A stretch of DNA of 64,000 nucleotides from Aphidius gifuensis (Eukaryota > Arthropoda > Insecta > Hymenoptera > Braconidae). The stretch spans positions 2,666,001-2,730,000 of the forward strand of contig NC_057790.1 in assembly GCF_014905175.1 (NCBI RefSeq), given 5' to 3'. This document shows, in pieces, positions 22,801 to 35,784 of this stretch. Each line of letters starts with the position of its first letter. Within the stretch, counting starts at the first letter, position 1. Made by a program: the position numbers and the translations under genes. The notes under the pieces are model-generated. The model saw nothing but the letters and a program-made list of their open reading frames with translations, searched no databases and was not told the origin of the DNA.

Positions 22801-25800
22801 TTTTCTATTAATTTTTTTTTTTTCGGTGAAATCTGTTATATATATTCCAACACGTTTATCCGGAAAATTCAGGAAATAAGCGGATTCATTGGCCAACGAA
22901 TTTTATTGATTTTAAATTTATCACTGTCCTGTACTTAACTAGAATCCAAGCGAATATTTTTTTTTCTATTATTTCTCACAAATCGATACAATTTATCCTC
23001 GTTATTATTATTATATTTCAACGGAAGAATCCCACTTGAATTTTATATTTTAACAATTTTCAATACTTCAATCCAGTCGGATATATTTTATTATTTTTAT
23101 ATTTATCAATTTCCTGTATACCTATCTCAATTTTATCTTTATGTAATTATTTTTAAACTTTATATTTTCAATCTCATAGTCAGAATAATGATGAATTTTT
23201 TTTATATTTAAATTTTTTTTTACTATTTCGATTGTCAATGCTTGACTTTCTATTGTGTGAAATATAACTCATTGTTTTAATTGTTTAAACTTTCATTTTA
23301 ATATTTTCATAAATCCTCCTTTATTATTATTTTTAAATAATAGTTTTTTTTTTTTTTTTGTATTATCAAAATTGTGATTTTATCAATTGTTATTATGCTT
23401 TTATTTTTCTCATTTTTATAAAATTAATTACGGATGCACGTGGTGTTGAGACATTTAAAAGTTTTCTTTTTTTTTTTTTGTATTTTAAATAATTTATTTA
23501 TTTAAAATGCTTGTAGACAGCATACGTAAATAATTAATTGTTTTTTTTAATAGTTAAAAATTGACTTGACTCGATATTAAGCGTGGTTATCGTAGATTTA
23601 TATTTTTTAATTATAAATGATTTATCAAGTTGTGAATATACATCGAGTAAAAATGGTTTTTTTTTTTGTCCGACAAATTTTTTAATAGACGCGAGAATGA
23701 TATGTACCTAAAATCTACATGTGCCCATCTACTTAAAGACTATTCTCGATCATTGAATTGTGCTCAATATAAAATAAAATAATATCCATGAAATTTAACA
23801 ACATAATGACAATAAAAAACTCGAAGCGAGTTATTTGCAAATTGATTAATTACATAGTGGTATTATTAATAAAACAAATGATGATAATAAAAATTTAATA
23901 TTACGAGTTTTGAATGACAATAAAATAATATTGAACATGAGCCAAATTCGTGATGACCGAGTTATTTGAGAAATCCTAGTTAGAACATGCAATTGGTCGA
24001 AAGACTATTCGCTAAAAAGGCGTCAAGTCGAAACGTTTATATTTAATTAATTTATTATTATTATTTTATTTGCAGCACAATTAGAATTACTTAATTGCAA
24101 TACTTTACTTCGTTCATTATTAAACACATAAATGCTATAATTAAATGCAAGTCTAGAAAAAAGATAAACGCACTAATCGCGTTGTTGTGTGAATATATAA
24201 TTTTTTTTTTCATTGATATACTAATTAATGCAAAAAATAATATTTTTAAAAACAAATAGAATTTTTAATTACTACGAATATTTATTTTGTAATTTAATTA
24301 ACATTTTTAAAATTTTTTATTTACGTTTTTTTATGGTCAATTAATTTTTTTTAAATTTGATTAAAATTGAAATATTATCCTCGTTATTTTATAGATGGAA
24401 AAATTTTTTAAATAAAATATTTCTAAAGGTATTGATTTATTATTTTTTTTTTTTCTTCATTGTATGATGGAACACTCGTTAAAGTATTTTAAAAATTATT
24501 TGAAATTCATTTGTAAATATTGTAAAACATACAAGGGATTTTTTTTTCTGTTTTTTTTTTTTTTTTTGTTAAAATTGTTTTTGTTATTATTTGATTAAAA
24601 ATAAATACCCTGAGAAATAACAAATATTGAAACTGTAAATAAAATATAAATTTAAATACAAAAAAGAACAAAAAATATTGACTTTGTTGATATACGATGT
24701 TATTATACAATATTCCAAGTACAAGTAATATTTTATGCGGTTTGTGTTTTTTGTAGCTAAAGCTGCACCTCGAATAATTTTATAAATTATAATGTCGAAA
24801 ATTCATTCGAAAAAAAAATTGAATATTTATAAAAACAAGTCAAAAAACAAGAAAGATTTATAGATTTCGATAAAATACATTTGTCAGTTGAAATTCCAAA
24901 AAATAATATTAAAAAAACGTCTAAAAAATTTAAAATTTTTTTTCATATTTTTTGCTTCTTTTAAAATATCATTAATATTATAATCATGACGTGAATGAAT
25001 TCATCACCACAAAATTCTTCACTATCAGCACCAAAAAAAAAAAATAAATAAAAATAAAAAAAAAAACCAACCAAACAAATCATCATTAATAAAAATTTTC
25101 AATTTAAAAAAAAAAAAACAATTTCATTAAAATTTTTACTATAAATTAATTAAAAAAAAAAAAAATCTTTCCAAACAATAACAATAAAATGCTATAATAA
25201 TTAATCACGATTATAACTACAATATATATTTCATAATGAAATTTTTTTTAATGATAAACTATCCCCTAAATAATTGATATTAAAAAAAAAATGGGAAATT
25301 TGTAATTTGAAGATGAAAAAAAAAAAAAAACTAATAAAACAATATTACTGTTGATAAATTAAATGGTACATTACAAGATAGTTTGTAATAAATATATTTT
25401 GTATTGTATGTGGTATGAGGATAAGCGAATTTGAATTGGCTGATCCAATGTGACCACTAGTTTTGAGCTGACACGAGAGATTACTTGATCAACACCTTCG
25501 AGTCACTTCGGTTGGCTAACCATCACACGATTAATTCAACTCTCGATATAATCGATCCTCATTTAATCCACTAACAATCTACATGTCATACATACATGCT
25601 TGTGGTTAACTACTAAATAATTATTCTACCATTTAAATGATTTTATTGCGTGATCATTATATCAACAATGATTCAATCTTTTTAAATCTTTTTCATTTTT
25701 TTTTTTGCTGACTGTTTTTGTTTAATGGAATGATTAATAATAATGTTATTATTTTTGTGACTTGTTTTTCTTTTCGTTTTAATATTGTTTTTGTTATTAT

Positions 25801-25857
25801 TATTATTTATTGTATTAGATATTAATTAAATAATTATTAGTGCTTGATGGCAATTAA
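19863..25857. other. Upstream region of neurocalcin and 3' flank of the second NCS gene
   Basis: AT-rich, with no coding exon seen. On the minus strand TTTTTACAG at about 20090-20081 looks like a splice acceptor, so the Nca leader is probably split and its promoter lies further up. A mixed-composition patch at about 21050-21250 is the best promoter candidate. The part above about 24.9 kb probably belongs to the 3' UTR and flank of the second NCS gene. Long T and A runs occupy most of the rest. Confidence 0.45.
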
Positions 25858-28800
25858 TTAAGGTGCAAGCATTTTTGATAATTCTTCGTCTTGCAGACAT
25901 CCTTTTAAAAATTCATCTTGTGTTAATTGTCCATCATTGTTTTCATCCATTTTAGCAAATATATTTTTCGCTCTTTCTTCGGCACTGTCTGCTGGTCTAT
26001 TGCTCGAACATGCACCCAACATGTCATATATTGCCTGTAATAATTTTTTTTTTTTTAATATTAAAATATAGTTGTCATATTTTCAAAAAGAATAATATTA
26101 TTTTATTTTTTCTTTTTAAATTGTATAATTTAGAAACTTGAATTATTTAATTAATTGAAATTTAGAGTTGTTTTTTTTTTTTTTTTTTTTTATAATTAAA
26201 AAAATATGTAATTTAAAATAGTAAATACTTTTTTAAAAAATTAAAACATTTTTTTTTATTATACGCATCGCGTGCTCATTTCATTTAAATTATTTGTCAC
26301 AATATTTTTAAATTATTATTTTTTTTTTTTAGATAATTAGCTCATGTTTAAATCATGCGAAAAAAAAAAAATACAAAAAATTGTGTAACTAACATTTGCA
26401 ACATGTATAAATATTTAAAAAAGCAAAAAAATGTTTTTAAAATATTATTAAAATATTATTGAATAATTTTTAAATAAATTTAATTGTAAAAATTTACACA
26501 AAAAATTGAATATCAAAAAAATACATACACACATGCAATGATTAAAATAATTAAAATAATTAAAATGTTAAATGAGTAATGATGCATACGTGCATATTTA
26601 AATGCGGTCAAACATACTGAATTCTGTCATTTAACCACGGAATTTTGGTATCAACGGAAATGCGAACATGCATTGAATTGACTATTCATAATTGTTACCA
26701 ATTCACCCTCTAAAATTTATCGATAAATTCAGTATATAATGTTCGATAATTCAATATTTATCATCATGATATTAAACCACACAAACAAATAATAATAAAA
26801 ATAATAATTAAATAAAATTACTATTTATATTACCTGTACAATTTTCGTCATTTCCTGGATGTCAATAACACCATTACCATCAACATCATACATACGGAAT
26901 GCCCATTTAAGTTTTTCCTCAGGTGTACCACTAGACGTTACATCAATTGCCAACAAAAATTCCTGTAATCATTTATAAAAAAATAACAATAAATTAAATT
27001 TAGCATAATACATTTTTATATTAAAATTAAGTCAATGATTTTTGCTAATTTTTTTGATTATTTATTTACATTGTTATGGGAAAAAAATTTACAAATGTAT
27101 TGTATTTCAGTAGTACAAGTCAAGCATTGTCAGACTTGGAACTAAACTTTCTAATAAATACTAATTTTTTATAATTAATCTTAATTTAAATTTTAAAGCT
27201 TTTTAGTATAATTAAAATATAAAATATTAGCAACAAATTAAGCATCAAGATTAAACAAAAAACATTATTTTTAAAAAATAATAAAAAATGGAAAAAAAAA
27301 AAATTACAATAACAATAAAAAAAAAAATAGTAAAAAATTATTATTGTTAAAATATTACAATTGAATTTTTACACAATGGATCAACTTCAATTGTCACATG
27401 TGAATGAAAAGAAAAAAAAAAATTTTTACTAAATAATAATATCAGTGATAAACTGATGTCAGTGATAAAGTAACTTTTTATTTAAACCCACAAAACACAC
27501 TCATTTTGTCAATATAATATTGCAATTTTTTTATTTATCTTTCAAATTCTTTATCAACTTTTCTTTCTACTTGTGCAACCAACTATTATTTATTTTTCCA
27601 TTTTCAAAAATCTAGTCTTTTTTTCAAACATTATTTCACATTTTTTATGTTCAATCCCTTGAAGTTATAGGTCTATACCACATTCAGAGAAACAGTGATA
27701 AAGACAGACGATGCGTAACAGCTGAAAATCCAAATTGAAATTTGTATATACGAATATTTTGCTATTGCAAAAAAAAGTAAAAAAAAAAATACCAATATCG
27801 GTATATTTTTCTCTGTAATTTTTTATCTTTTTCATGAACATAACGATGACTGATGGCATGATGAAGATGTCAGACAAGGAAGTACAATATGAAAAATAGA
27901 GAAGGGTTGTAAGTGGTGTATAAGGGTGCGGCCTTGTTGCTTCACCAAGCGTGTTCAACTATCTATACTACATTGTGTGTGTGTATGTGCAATATTGTAT
28001 ACATAATTTATCAATATATATAAAAATTATTTTTTACAATTTTAGTATGATCAATCGTGACGAGAAAAATAAAATAAAATAAGATAAATCATAAAAAAGG
28101 GTGAAAAAAACTTTGAGCTTTATCATTGACAGAGACTAAAAAAATTTTAAGACTCATTGAAAGCTCATATACGATAAAACTAGGTCATCTACAAGTTCAC
28201 CTCTTAGTGAAGGTTTAAAAAATATATATATATAAAATAAAAAAGAGGGAAAAAAAATGGAGAAGAGTTGGAAGTACCCCCACGGCAGAGAGAGGTCATA
28301 AGGTGCCTGCTACAAGTGGAGAGACTGGACCATATTTTTTTTTTTTTTTTTTACTTTTTTTATTATTCTCACCATTATCTTTCTTTTTTCCTTTTTTTTT
28401 TCATCTCTTGTCTCTTTTACTCCTTCAACGACCTCTTGAGACTCTTTCTGTTTTATACCAACTATAGCATCATTTCGTTTTTTTTTTAATTTTTTTTTTT
28501 CTCAACACACATACTGACCCTTTACGTCAACGTGAAGGCAATCTTCTCAGTTGCTTGTTCATATAGCTGTGTGAGTCGACACCCCCAAGGCATCATTCAC
28601 AAATCCAAACGTCTTGTTTATTATTTTTTTTTTATTATTACTATTTTTTCTTGTTTTTATTTCGATTTTTTCGTTATCCTACTTGTCTCGTTATTTATCA
28701 TCATTATTTTTGATATTTTTCTTTTCTTCGGTCGTTATTATTTTTCGTTGTTTTATTTTGAAAAATAATTGCATAATATTTCTCTAGACTATTTAAAATA

Positions 28801-31800
28801 ATTTCATTTTTTACAGGAAAAATTTAAGATAATTTTTTCGGATTTTCATTTTCAATTTATCATGTTTTTTTTTTTTTTTTTAAATAAATTTATCTAGATT
28901 TTCACAGCAATTAAAACTTTTCGAGAAATAAAAAAAAGTCAAGGATTTTTTTTTACCGAGAATTTTATTTTTCAATAAGTTAATAAAACTTTGACATAAA
29001 TTGTTGTTAAATAATTGTTGAGCCAATGAAACAATGTTTATCAAGTCTTAGAATCTTTATTTTCATTATGAAAAAATATATATATTTCTAGGTATTTTTT
29101 ATTATTTATAATTATTTATTTTTATATGTATATATAGTGAGCTTTTATAAAGCTCGACGTGTAGCTGATATCACGCCTTTATGGACCATGTCGTGTATGT
29201 CTCATGTCAAACAGGCTGAAAGGAAAATGAGTCAGTGAATAAAAAAAAAAAAAAACACATATAAAATAAGAAGAAAAAATTATTTTACATAAAATATAAT
29301 ATGTAATGTATAATCACACGTAAAATAAAGTAGTTGAATTAATTTTTTAATAAGTAAAAATTATTGCAATAAATAATTTTTAATATATACGTTCACTATT
29401 ACAAAAAAAAAGTAAAATAAAAATGATAATTTGTAATTTAATGTGGGATTATATGTAAAATTAATTTTGAAATATTTTAAAATAAAGTAAAAGTTGTGTA
29501 AATGGAAATACACCACAGGAAATTTCAAATTATAAAATGTGGTATAAAATATTTTAAACCATGTTTACCAAAGTCGTGGTGAATTTATTTGCCAGCAGAA
29601 TAAGAAAATAACACCATACATGCAAGGATAAAAATAAAATAGAAATAGATAAGTGCTTTAACATCTAAGCTGAGATGAAATTGAGGTAAAACTAAGTGAA
29701 CAAAGGATAAAGTAATGTTTAAGGATTCTAGTGCCGAAGAAGAACTAGAAGAAGAAGTAGCTTGGTCAAAAAACTTTTAGAGCAGATTTATAAGTCATTG
29801 TCATTCTTTTCTATTTTTTTTTTTCTCTTTCTGCATCAGTGAAAAAAAAAAAAAGTATATATAGAAAGAAAGAAAAATCAACCTATTTGATGAAAAAAAA
29901 AAAAAAATTCTTTTTTTACAATATTATTTTGGTAGAAAAGACAAAGACAAAGTCACTTTTTTTCTTTTTTAAATATGACCTCGTCTAGATGTACTGTTGA
30001 AGATTTTTTTTTTTTTTCGCTGTTTTTTAATTTATTTAGTTTTTTTTTTTTTTTGAACTTTAAACTAAGTCATGTAAAAAAATAAACAGTAAAATTGTTT
30101 TACGACAATGGATTTTGTGACTTGAGTTATTTATTTATTTTTTACTTTGTTCTTTTATAGACTTTTTATTTATTTTTTTTTTCATTAAATCTGTCGGTTC
30201 TCGTAACATCATACTAAAATATATATTTATTTTCTTTCATTTTGTGGCATTTCTAGTTTTAATTATGTCCAGAAGATGTTGGAATTAAATAGCCTCCGGC
30301 TATTGGAGTCATTTTGCTAATTTTTTCTATTTTTTTTTCTATCTTCCTGGATTTTTTTTTTATAATTTTTTTTCCCTCGAAGCATTGAAACGGAAGCTCA
30401 AGTGCTGGAAGAATGAACTATAGGTAGATAATCAGTGTGTCATTTCTATTTTCAAGAGGAATTAATCCAGGTCAAGATGAATAACTTAAACATATTTTTA
30501 TTTGAAACAAATAAAAAACAAACTTATATAAACCTTATTTATTTTTCAATTTGAAAATTAAATTCATAAATTAATACCTCATCAATTTCAACGATGAATT
30601 AAAAAACAATAAATAAAACAATTGCTCTAATTTAAATATATAAAATTCATAAAACAATTGGCCAAAATAAAACAATAGAAATTGTATATAAATGGGGTAT
30701 TATTTTTGAATATAATTGGCCATTAGTAGTCTGTTATAATATAATAAAAAAAATAAATAAAAAAGTCGTGTGAATCAGCCAATTTCTTGAGACAAATGAC
30801 ATATATATTGTTCATTGTTCTAGTGTCCTCCAGATGCTGGTTTGTGGTTGGACTGATTTGTGTGGTTGAAAACACGGGCGTGGCATATCCAAAGCTTGGG
30901 TAAAATACATATACACTTACAACTTTATACAGATATTGTATATACAGATATATATTCCATTTATCGAGCGTATGTAGTTTCCTCGTTTTCCGTTTCGTTA
31001 GGAAACACAAAAATTTTTTTTTCCTATTTATCCTCTATTTATTAGTATTATTATTTTTCTTTCTTGTTTTTTTTTTTATTATTATTCTACATAACACTGT
31101 GGTCTAGTTGATGTGTGTCTTCTTGTATAACACATTTGCACGAGTGATGAACAATGAAAGATGCTTTTATTTATGGGCGTTGTGATACCGAGGCCATATA
31201 TTTATTTTCTTATTATTTTCATATCTGTATATATAACTTATTAAAAAAAAAATAAAAGAACAAAAAATTTCTCATCCTAACACTGATACAAAGCTGACAT
31301 TGTTCTCGTGTTCTTTTGCATTATGAATGTCGAAATGTGATGAATTAAAAACATATAGAAAAAGAATCGAAAGAAATAACAAAAATACCCTTAGTCAAAA
31401 TACATATCGTAAAGAAAATATATACAAAAGAACTTGAATTAAAAGAAAATAATTTTAAATCATATATCAATGAAAGAGATACGAGAAAATATTATTTTTC
31501 ATGTAAATAAAATTTAACCTTCTATGGTTTTATATTCAGAATTTTATTAATATTTAAAAATTATGATTTTTGTTTGAATGTATATATAAAGTTTTGAAAT
31601 ATAAATTTAAAAAAATAATGGTATTTGTGGAATGAGGATTTTATTTATATGCTTGTTTTTGAACAAACAATAGAATTATTAAAAATAATGATAATAGTTA
31701 AAATTTAATGGTACTAGTAAAATTATATTGTGTTGAAATAATTGTATTAAATTATAATAGATATAAAGTTTCAATAATAAGATCAAATTTAAATGTATAT

Positions 31801-34800
31801 TCATGTGGCTTACCTTAAAATCAATGTAGCCATTTTTATCCATGTCGAATGTTCGAAAAACATGATCACAAAATTCTTCTGCATTACCAGATGGGAAAAA
31901 CATTTTATACATGTCAACGAATTTTGCAGGAGTGAGCCTTCCATTTGGACAGTCTTGCTGTAATGAAAAAAACAGAAAAAAACAATTTAATAAATTACAA
32001 AATATGTAAATTAAAAGTTCTAAAAAAATATTATTTAAATATTTCAAAAATTGAATCAAGTTTTTAGTAAATTTAAATTCAATTTATAAACAAAATTTAT
32101 TCACGATTTTTTAAAAAAATATTTCGTTCTTTAGAAAATTATTTAAATATTTTAAAAATTTAGCTGAATTTTTGTAGAAAGATAAGAACAATGATTTAAA
32201 ATTTCAAAACGTTTTTTTTTTTTAAATTTATATATGAAGAAAAAAAAAAAAGTAAACATATAATTTTTTTTTTTTTCTTCGCTTCACTTAAACTCAAGCA
32301 CCAGAGTAATGGACCAAGGCTCGCGGTGCACTTTAGCCTGACCTACATTTTTTTTCAAAGCATTTAAAATAGCTCATCTTGCCTCAGGTATATACACACA
32401 CGACACGTCTCGACACTACCAAATTCTGAATGACAAAAAAAAAAAAGAAAAAGAGAGATAAATCATTTCTAATATTTTTTTTCGTTTCAACAAAAATTTA
32501 TTCATTGTGTTTTCTTTGATGTATTCTCAGGATGATATCTAATGGATTTTAAAGCTTCATAAAATTAATAATTAATAGAAAAAAAATACTCAACAAAACT
32601 ACTGACAAACAAATGTATAATTTAAATAATTAAAACGAGAAAAATAAAAATACTGTAAATTTATTTCCAACAAAAATAAAATATACATTTTTTTTTCTGT
32701 AGATATTTAATATACGCCCTTTTAATACTTATAATAAAAAAGAAAATCTTTAAATATATTTTCTTATTTGTATTCTATGAAACTTTATTATTAAAAAATT
32801 TTTAAATTGATGTGGGAAATAAAAAAAATTAAGAAAACATAAAATGAATCTTGGCTGACTAAACGTAGACATACACCACTTGAGTTTGATCGCCAAGGTT
32901 TACTACACTTTTTTTTTACCCTTTAATAACGTTACTCGCGTGCAGTGCAAAATGTGTTTATATATAAAAACAGCACAATAGACTCTTGGAAAAAAAACCT
33001 CGCCTTAGTCTCTCTATATTTTTTTCACCCCTTTGTAAATTATAAATGTATCAAACAAAATCATGCAAAAATATGAGTGTTAAACTTCTTTTTTAAACTT
33101 TATAATATTCAACTGTGTTATACTAGGAATTTTAATGCAACTGTACAAGTGTATATGGTGTTGTAGAAGAATATATTTATATAAAATATTTAAAAAATAA
33201 TACACAAACAATATTCACATCTTTTGGAGCGAATTTAAATCACACGCAGATGTTTTTATCAATTTTTCTTTTTAGATTTATCAAACAAGATGTAAATCGA
33301 CATCTTTAAAATAATAATAATAATTATTATTATTATTTTTATCTTTTAATATACATTTTTATTTATTTATTGATTTTTTTTTGTCTCGGTTTTTGGAGCA
33401 ATCAACAGAGCAATTTACATGAGATTTAGTATCACGATAAAAATAAATCGACACTTTAATTTTTGTTTTTAAAATTTCATATTTCAAAACTACTTGTGAT
33501 TAACACGTGAAGCCAAGTGTAGATATTTTTTTTAATTATACATTAATTGTTAATAAAAAAAATTATAGCAGTGTTTGAAAATAAAATTTAAAAAATCCTC
33601 AAGAATTTAATGGTTTATATAGAAAAATTATAATTCAAATCTTAAATGGCTGTTATTTTTTTAGTGTCAATTTTTATATAAATATTTGAATAACTCAAGT
33701 CTTTAAATTTAAATAAAAATAAAATATGATATTTTTTAGAATACTTATAGTTTTTTTTTTTTTCTTTTTAACTGTCTTCAATAAATTTTATTACATCATA
33801 AAAATACTATCTACAAAATAACTTCAACGAAATTACTTCTTTCAATTGACTTTCTACAATAAATTTTTTTCTTTATATCATAGTTAAAAGATAGTTAATA
33901 TAGTTAATAGTATTAAATTTATTTATTTTGTCTAGTAAATATAATTTTACCTACAAATAATAATAAAAATATAGAAATAACAATTATTTTTAGAGTAAAG
34001 AAATTTTGAAATTCAAAAAATGATTTATATCTTTGTTTTTTTTTTTTTGAATGAAATTTTTATGATTTTTTTGGTAATATAATTTTTATATATGAAGTAT
34101 AATACACACAGGGTAATATGAATAAACCATATGTCAGTAAAATTCAATAAATAATGAAGAAGAAAAATTTTATACGAGAACATACTGAAAAAACATAAAA
34201 GCCAGAATGACGATAAGCCAAACGATCCACGGATAGTTTTGGAAAAAAAAATATATATATAAAGTAGAAAAAAGTTTGCAAGGAAGGGAGATCACATGAG
34301 AGAAAATGACATGATAAAAAAACTAAAGACTGAGTAAAAAATAATATATATAAACGTTTTTTTAAAATATAAGAGAAAAAAAAAAAAGAAAAGGGTCCTG
34401 AGCTTCGTGTAGATTTAAAAGAAGAGGGAAATAAAAAAATATAACCAATGCATATATTGATCGGGCAAAGAGGTAGAGGGTGAATTTAAGGGTGAGTGAA
34501 CAAAGAAAAAAAAAAAAAAAGGAGGCGAGGGTAGAAAAAATAAAAACCAAGTTGAAGTTGGTAATATCGATTTAGGATCATTCACCACCGAAGATGCCTT
34601 CAATAAAAAAAAAAAAAAACTAAAAGTAATATATAACTTGATAAATAATATAATAACAAAAAAAAAAAAAAAACAATATGTTTTACATGAATGGACATGA
34701 AATTTTCTTTTGGCTATTCAATTTTATTTTTTTTCATAGAATAAGACACTGAAGATAATAAAAAAAGAAAAGGACAATCGAAAAATAAAAAAATTCTTGG

Positions 34801-35776
34801 CATTTGTATATAAATTTTTCAAAAGTGTTATTGTTAGCTCAAAGATATTTGAACAATCTAAAATTCGATTTGATATTTTTCTGGTACTTTGCCATGTAAT
34901 TTAAAAGAAAAAAAAATTTTTTTTAAAATGTAATATATGACGTTTGTATTCGTCAAGAGTTATCTGAAGGTCAGATTTAAACGTCAATGTGAAAGACAAA
35001 AGAGTGTGAATATAAAGAAGTCTTGATGAGATGAAATTTTTTTTTTTTTATATAAATCTAAAGACAAAAGAGATGATGATGATGATGATGGTGATGATGT
35101 GTGTGAGTGTGTTCATATTTGTTAATGTTTTACCAATAAACGACGGATGTATCTATTTGATGACAGCATGTTTTGTAAAATAATGTATTTTTGAATATAC
35201 GACGTTTGAATATATATTTATTTAAAAAAAAAATAAATATAAAATAATTGTTCTCATGTCTTTGAAATATGTATAACAATCAATATTATTTATGGAGGTC
35301 AGTTTTCCTACGCGCAAACTCTCACATGTCACGCATCATATTTTTACAATTTAAAATGCAAATAATTTTATTGCACATGTTCAATTAAAACATACACATT
35401 GTATTTAACTAATATTTTTTATTAATAAATTTAATAAACTTATATAATATTTAAACAAATGTGTAATTTAAATTTTATAATTTAGTAATTGCATGAATTT
35501 TTTAAAATATTTAGAAAATTTATTTGTAATGTTTTAATGAATATTTAATTTAACTTTTTTAATTTGGCAATAAATTAATAATTTATCAATATTTTAATTA
35601 GTTTTATTAATTAAGTAAATAAATATTTTTAATTTTTATTTTATGTAGATTTTTTAATGACTTACTTTGAAACCTTTGTACCATTCTTTGATGGTTGCTT
35701 CATCGTATCTTGTGTGTGATTTAAGGAAGTCCATGTCTTCCTTGCTGAGTTTATCTTTGCTCCCAAAACAACCCAT
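25858..35776 (-). CDS. Neuronal calcium sensor protein (insect NCS-2 / visinin-like type)
   Basis: Four minus-strand exons, 35776-35666, 31957-31814, 26962-26834 and 26034-25858, all in phase 0, encode 186 residues. This is an EF-hand calcium sensor, probably neuronal and membrane-associated. MGCFGSKDK has Gly2 for myristoylation and Cys3, a possible palmitoylation site. EF-hand 1 is inactive (QDCPNGRLTPAKF). Active loops are DMDKNGYIDFKE (75-86, divided by an intron), DVDGNGVIDIQE (111-122) and DENNDGQLTQDE (158-169). It differs clearly from frequenin and neurocalcin, for example in AIYDMLGACSSNRPADS and the end SKMLAP, and matches my recollection of the Drosophila CG7646 type. Introns are about 3.7, 4.9 and 0.8 kb. 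A 5' UTR intron ends eight bases before the ATG. Confidence 0.95.
26035..26833 (-). other. Third intron of the NCS-2-type gene
   Basis: Bounded by GTAATA after the CAG at 26834 and by TTACAG before 26034 on the minus strand. The interior is A/T-rich with no coding sequence. Its position in the protein (IVQ/AIYD) equals that of the third Nca intron (IVT/AIYK). Confidence 0.8.
26963..31813 (-). other. Second intron of the NCS-2-type gene (about 4.9 kb)
   Basis: No extra exon was recognised. It contains T- and A-rich tracts, a short TG run near 27975-27985 and mixed-composition patches at about 28240-28330 and 28510-28610 that could be regulatory. Open frames such as 27665-27958 (minus) and 28268-28489 (plus) lack family similarity. 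Confidence 0.6.
31958..35665 (-). other. First coding-region intron of the NCS-2-type gene (about 3.7 kb)
   Basis: Donor AAA|GTAAGTCA on the minus strand after 35666 and acceptor TTACAG before 31957. The interior is A/T-rich; a GAT-repeat microsatellite lies at about 35068-35092. No coding exon or RNA gene was recognised. Confidence 0.7.
35066..35112. repeat. GAT trinucleotide microsatellite followed by a GT-rich run
   Basis: Seven to eight GAT/GGT triplets run on from about 35068 and pass into TGTGTGAGTGTG. Located in the first coding-region intron of the NCS-2-type gene. Ordinary microsatellite. Confidence 0.8.
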
Positions 35777-35784
35777 CACGATTT

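Noticed and set aside
28268..28768. Plus-strand frames inside the second intron of the NCS-2-type gene
   Set aside because: Phenylalanine/tyrosine-rich translations of T tracts after a short mixed-composition start; no family match.
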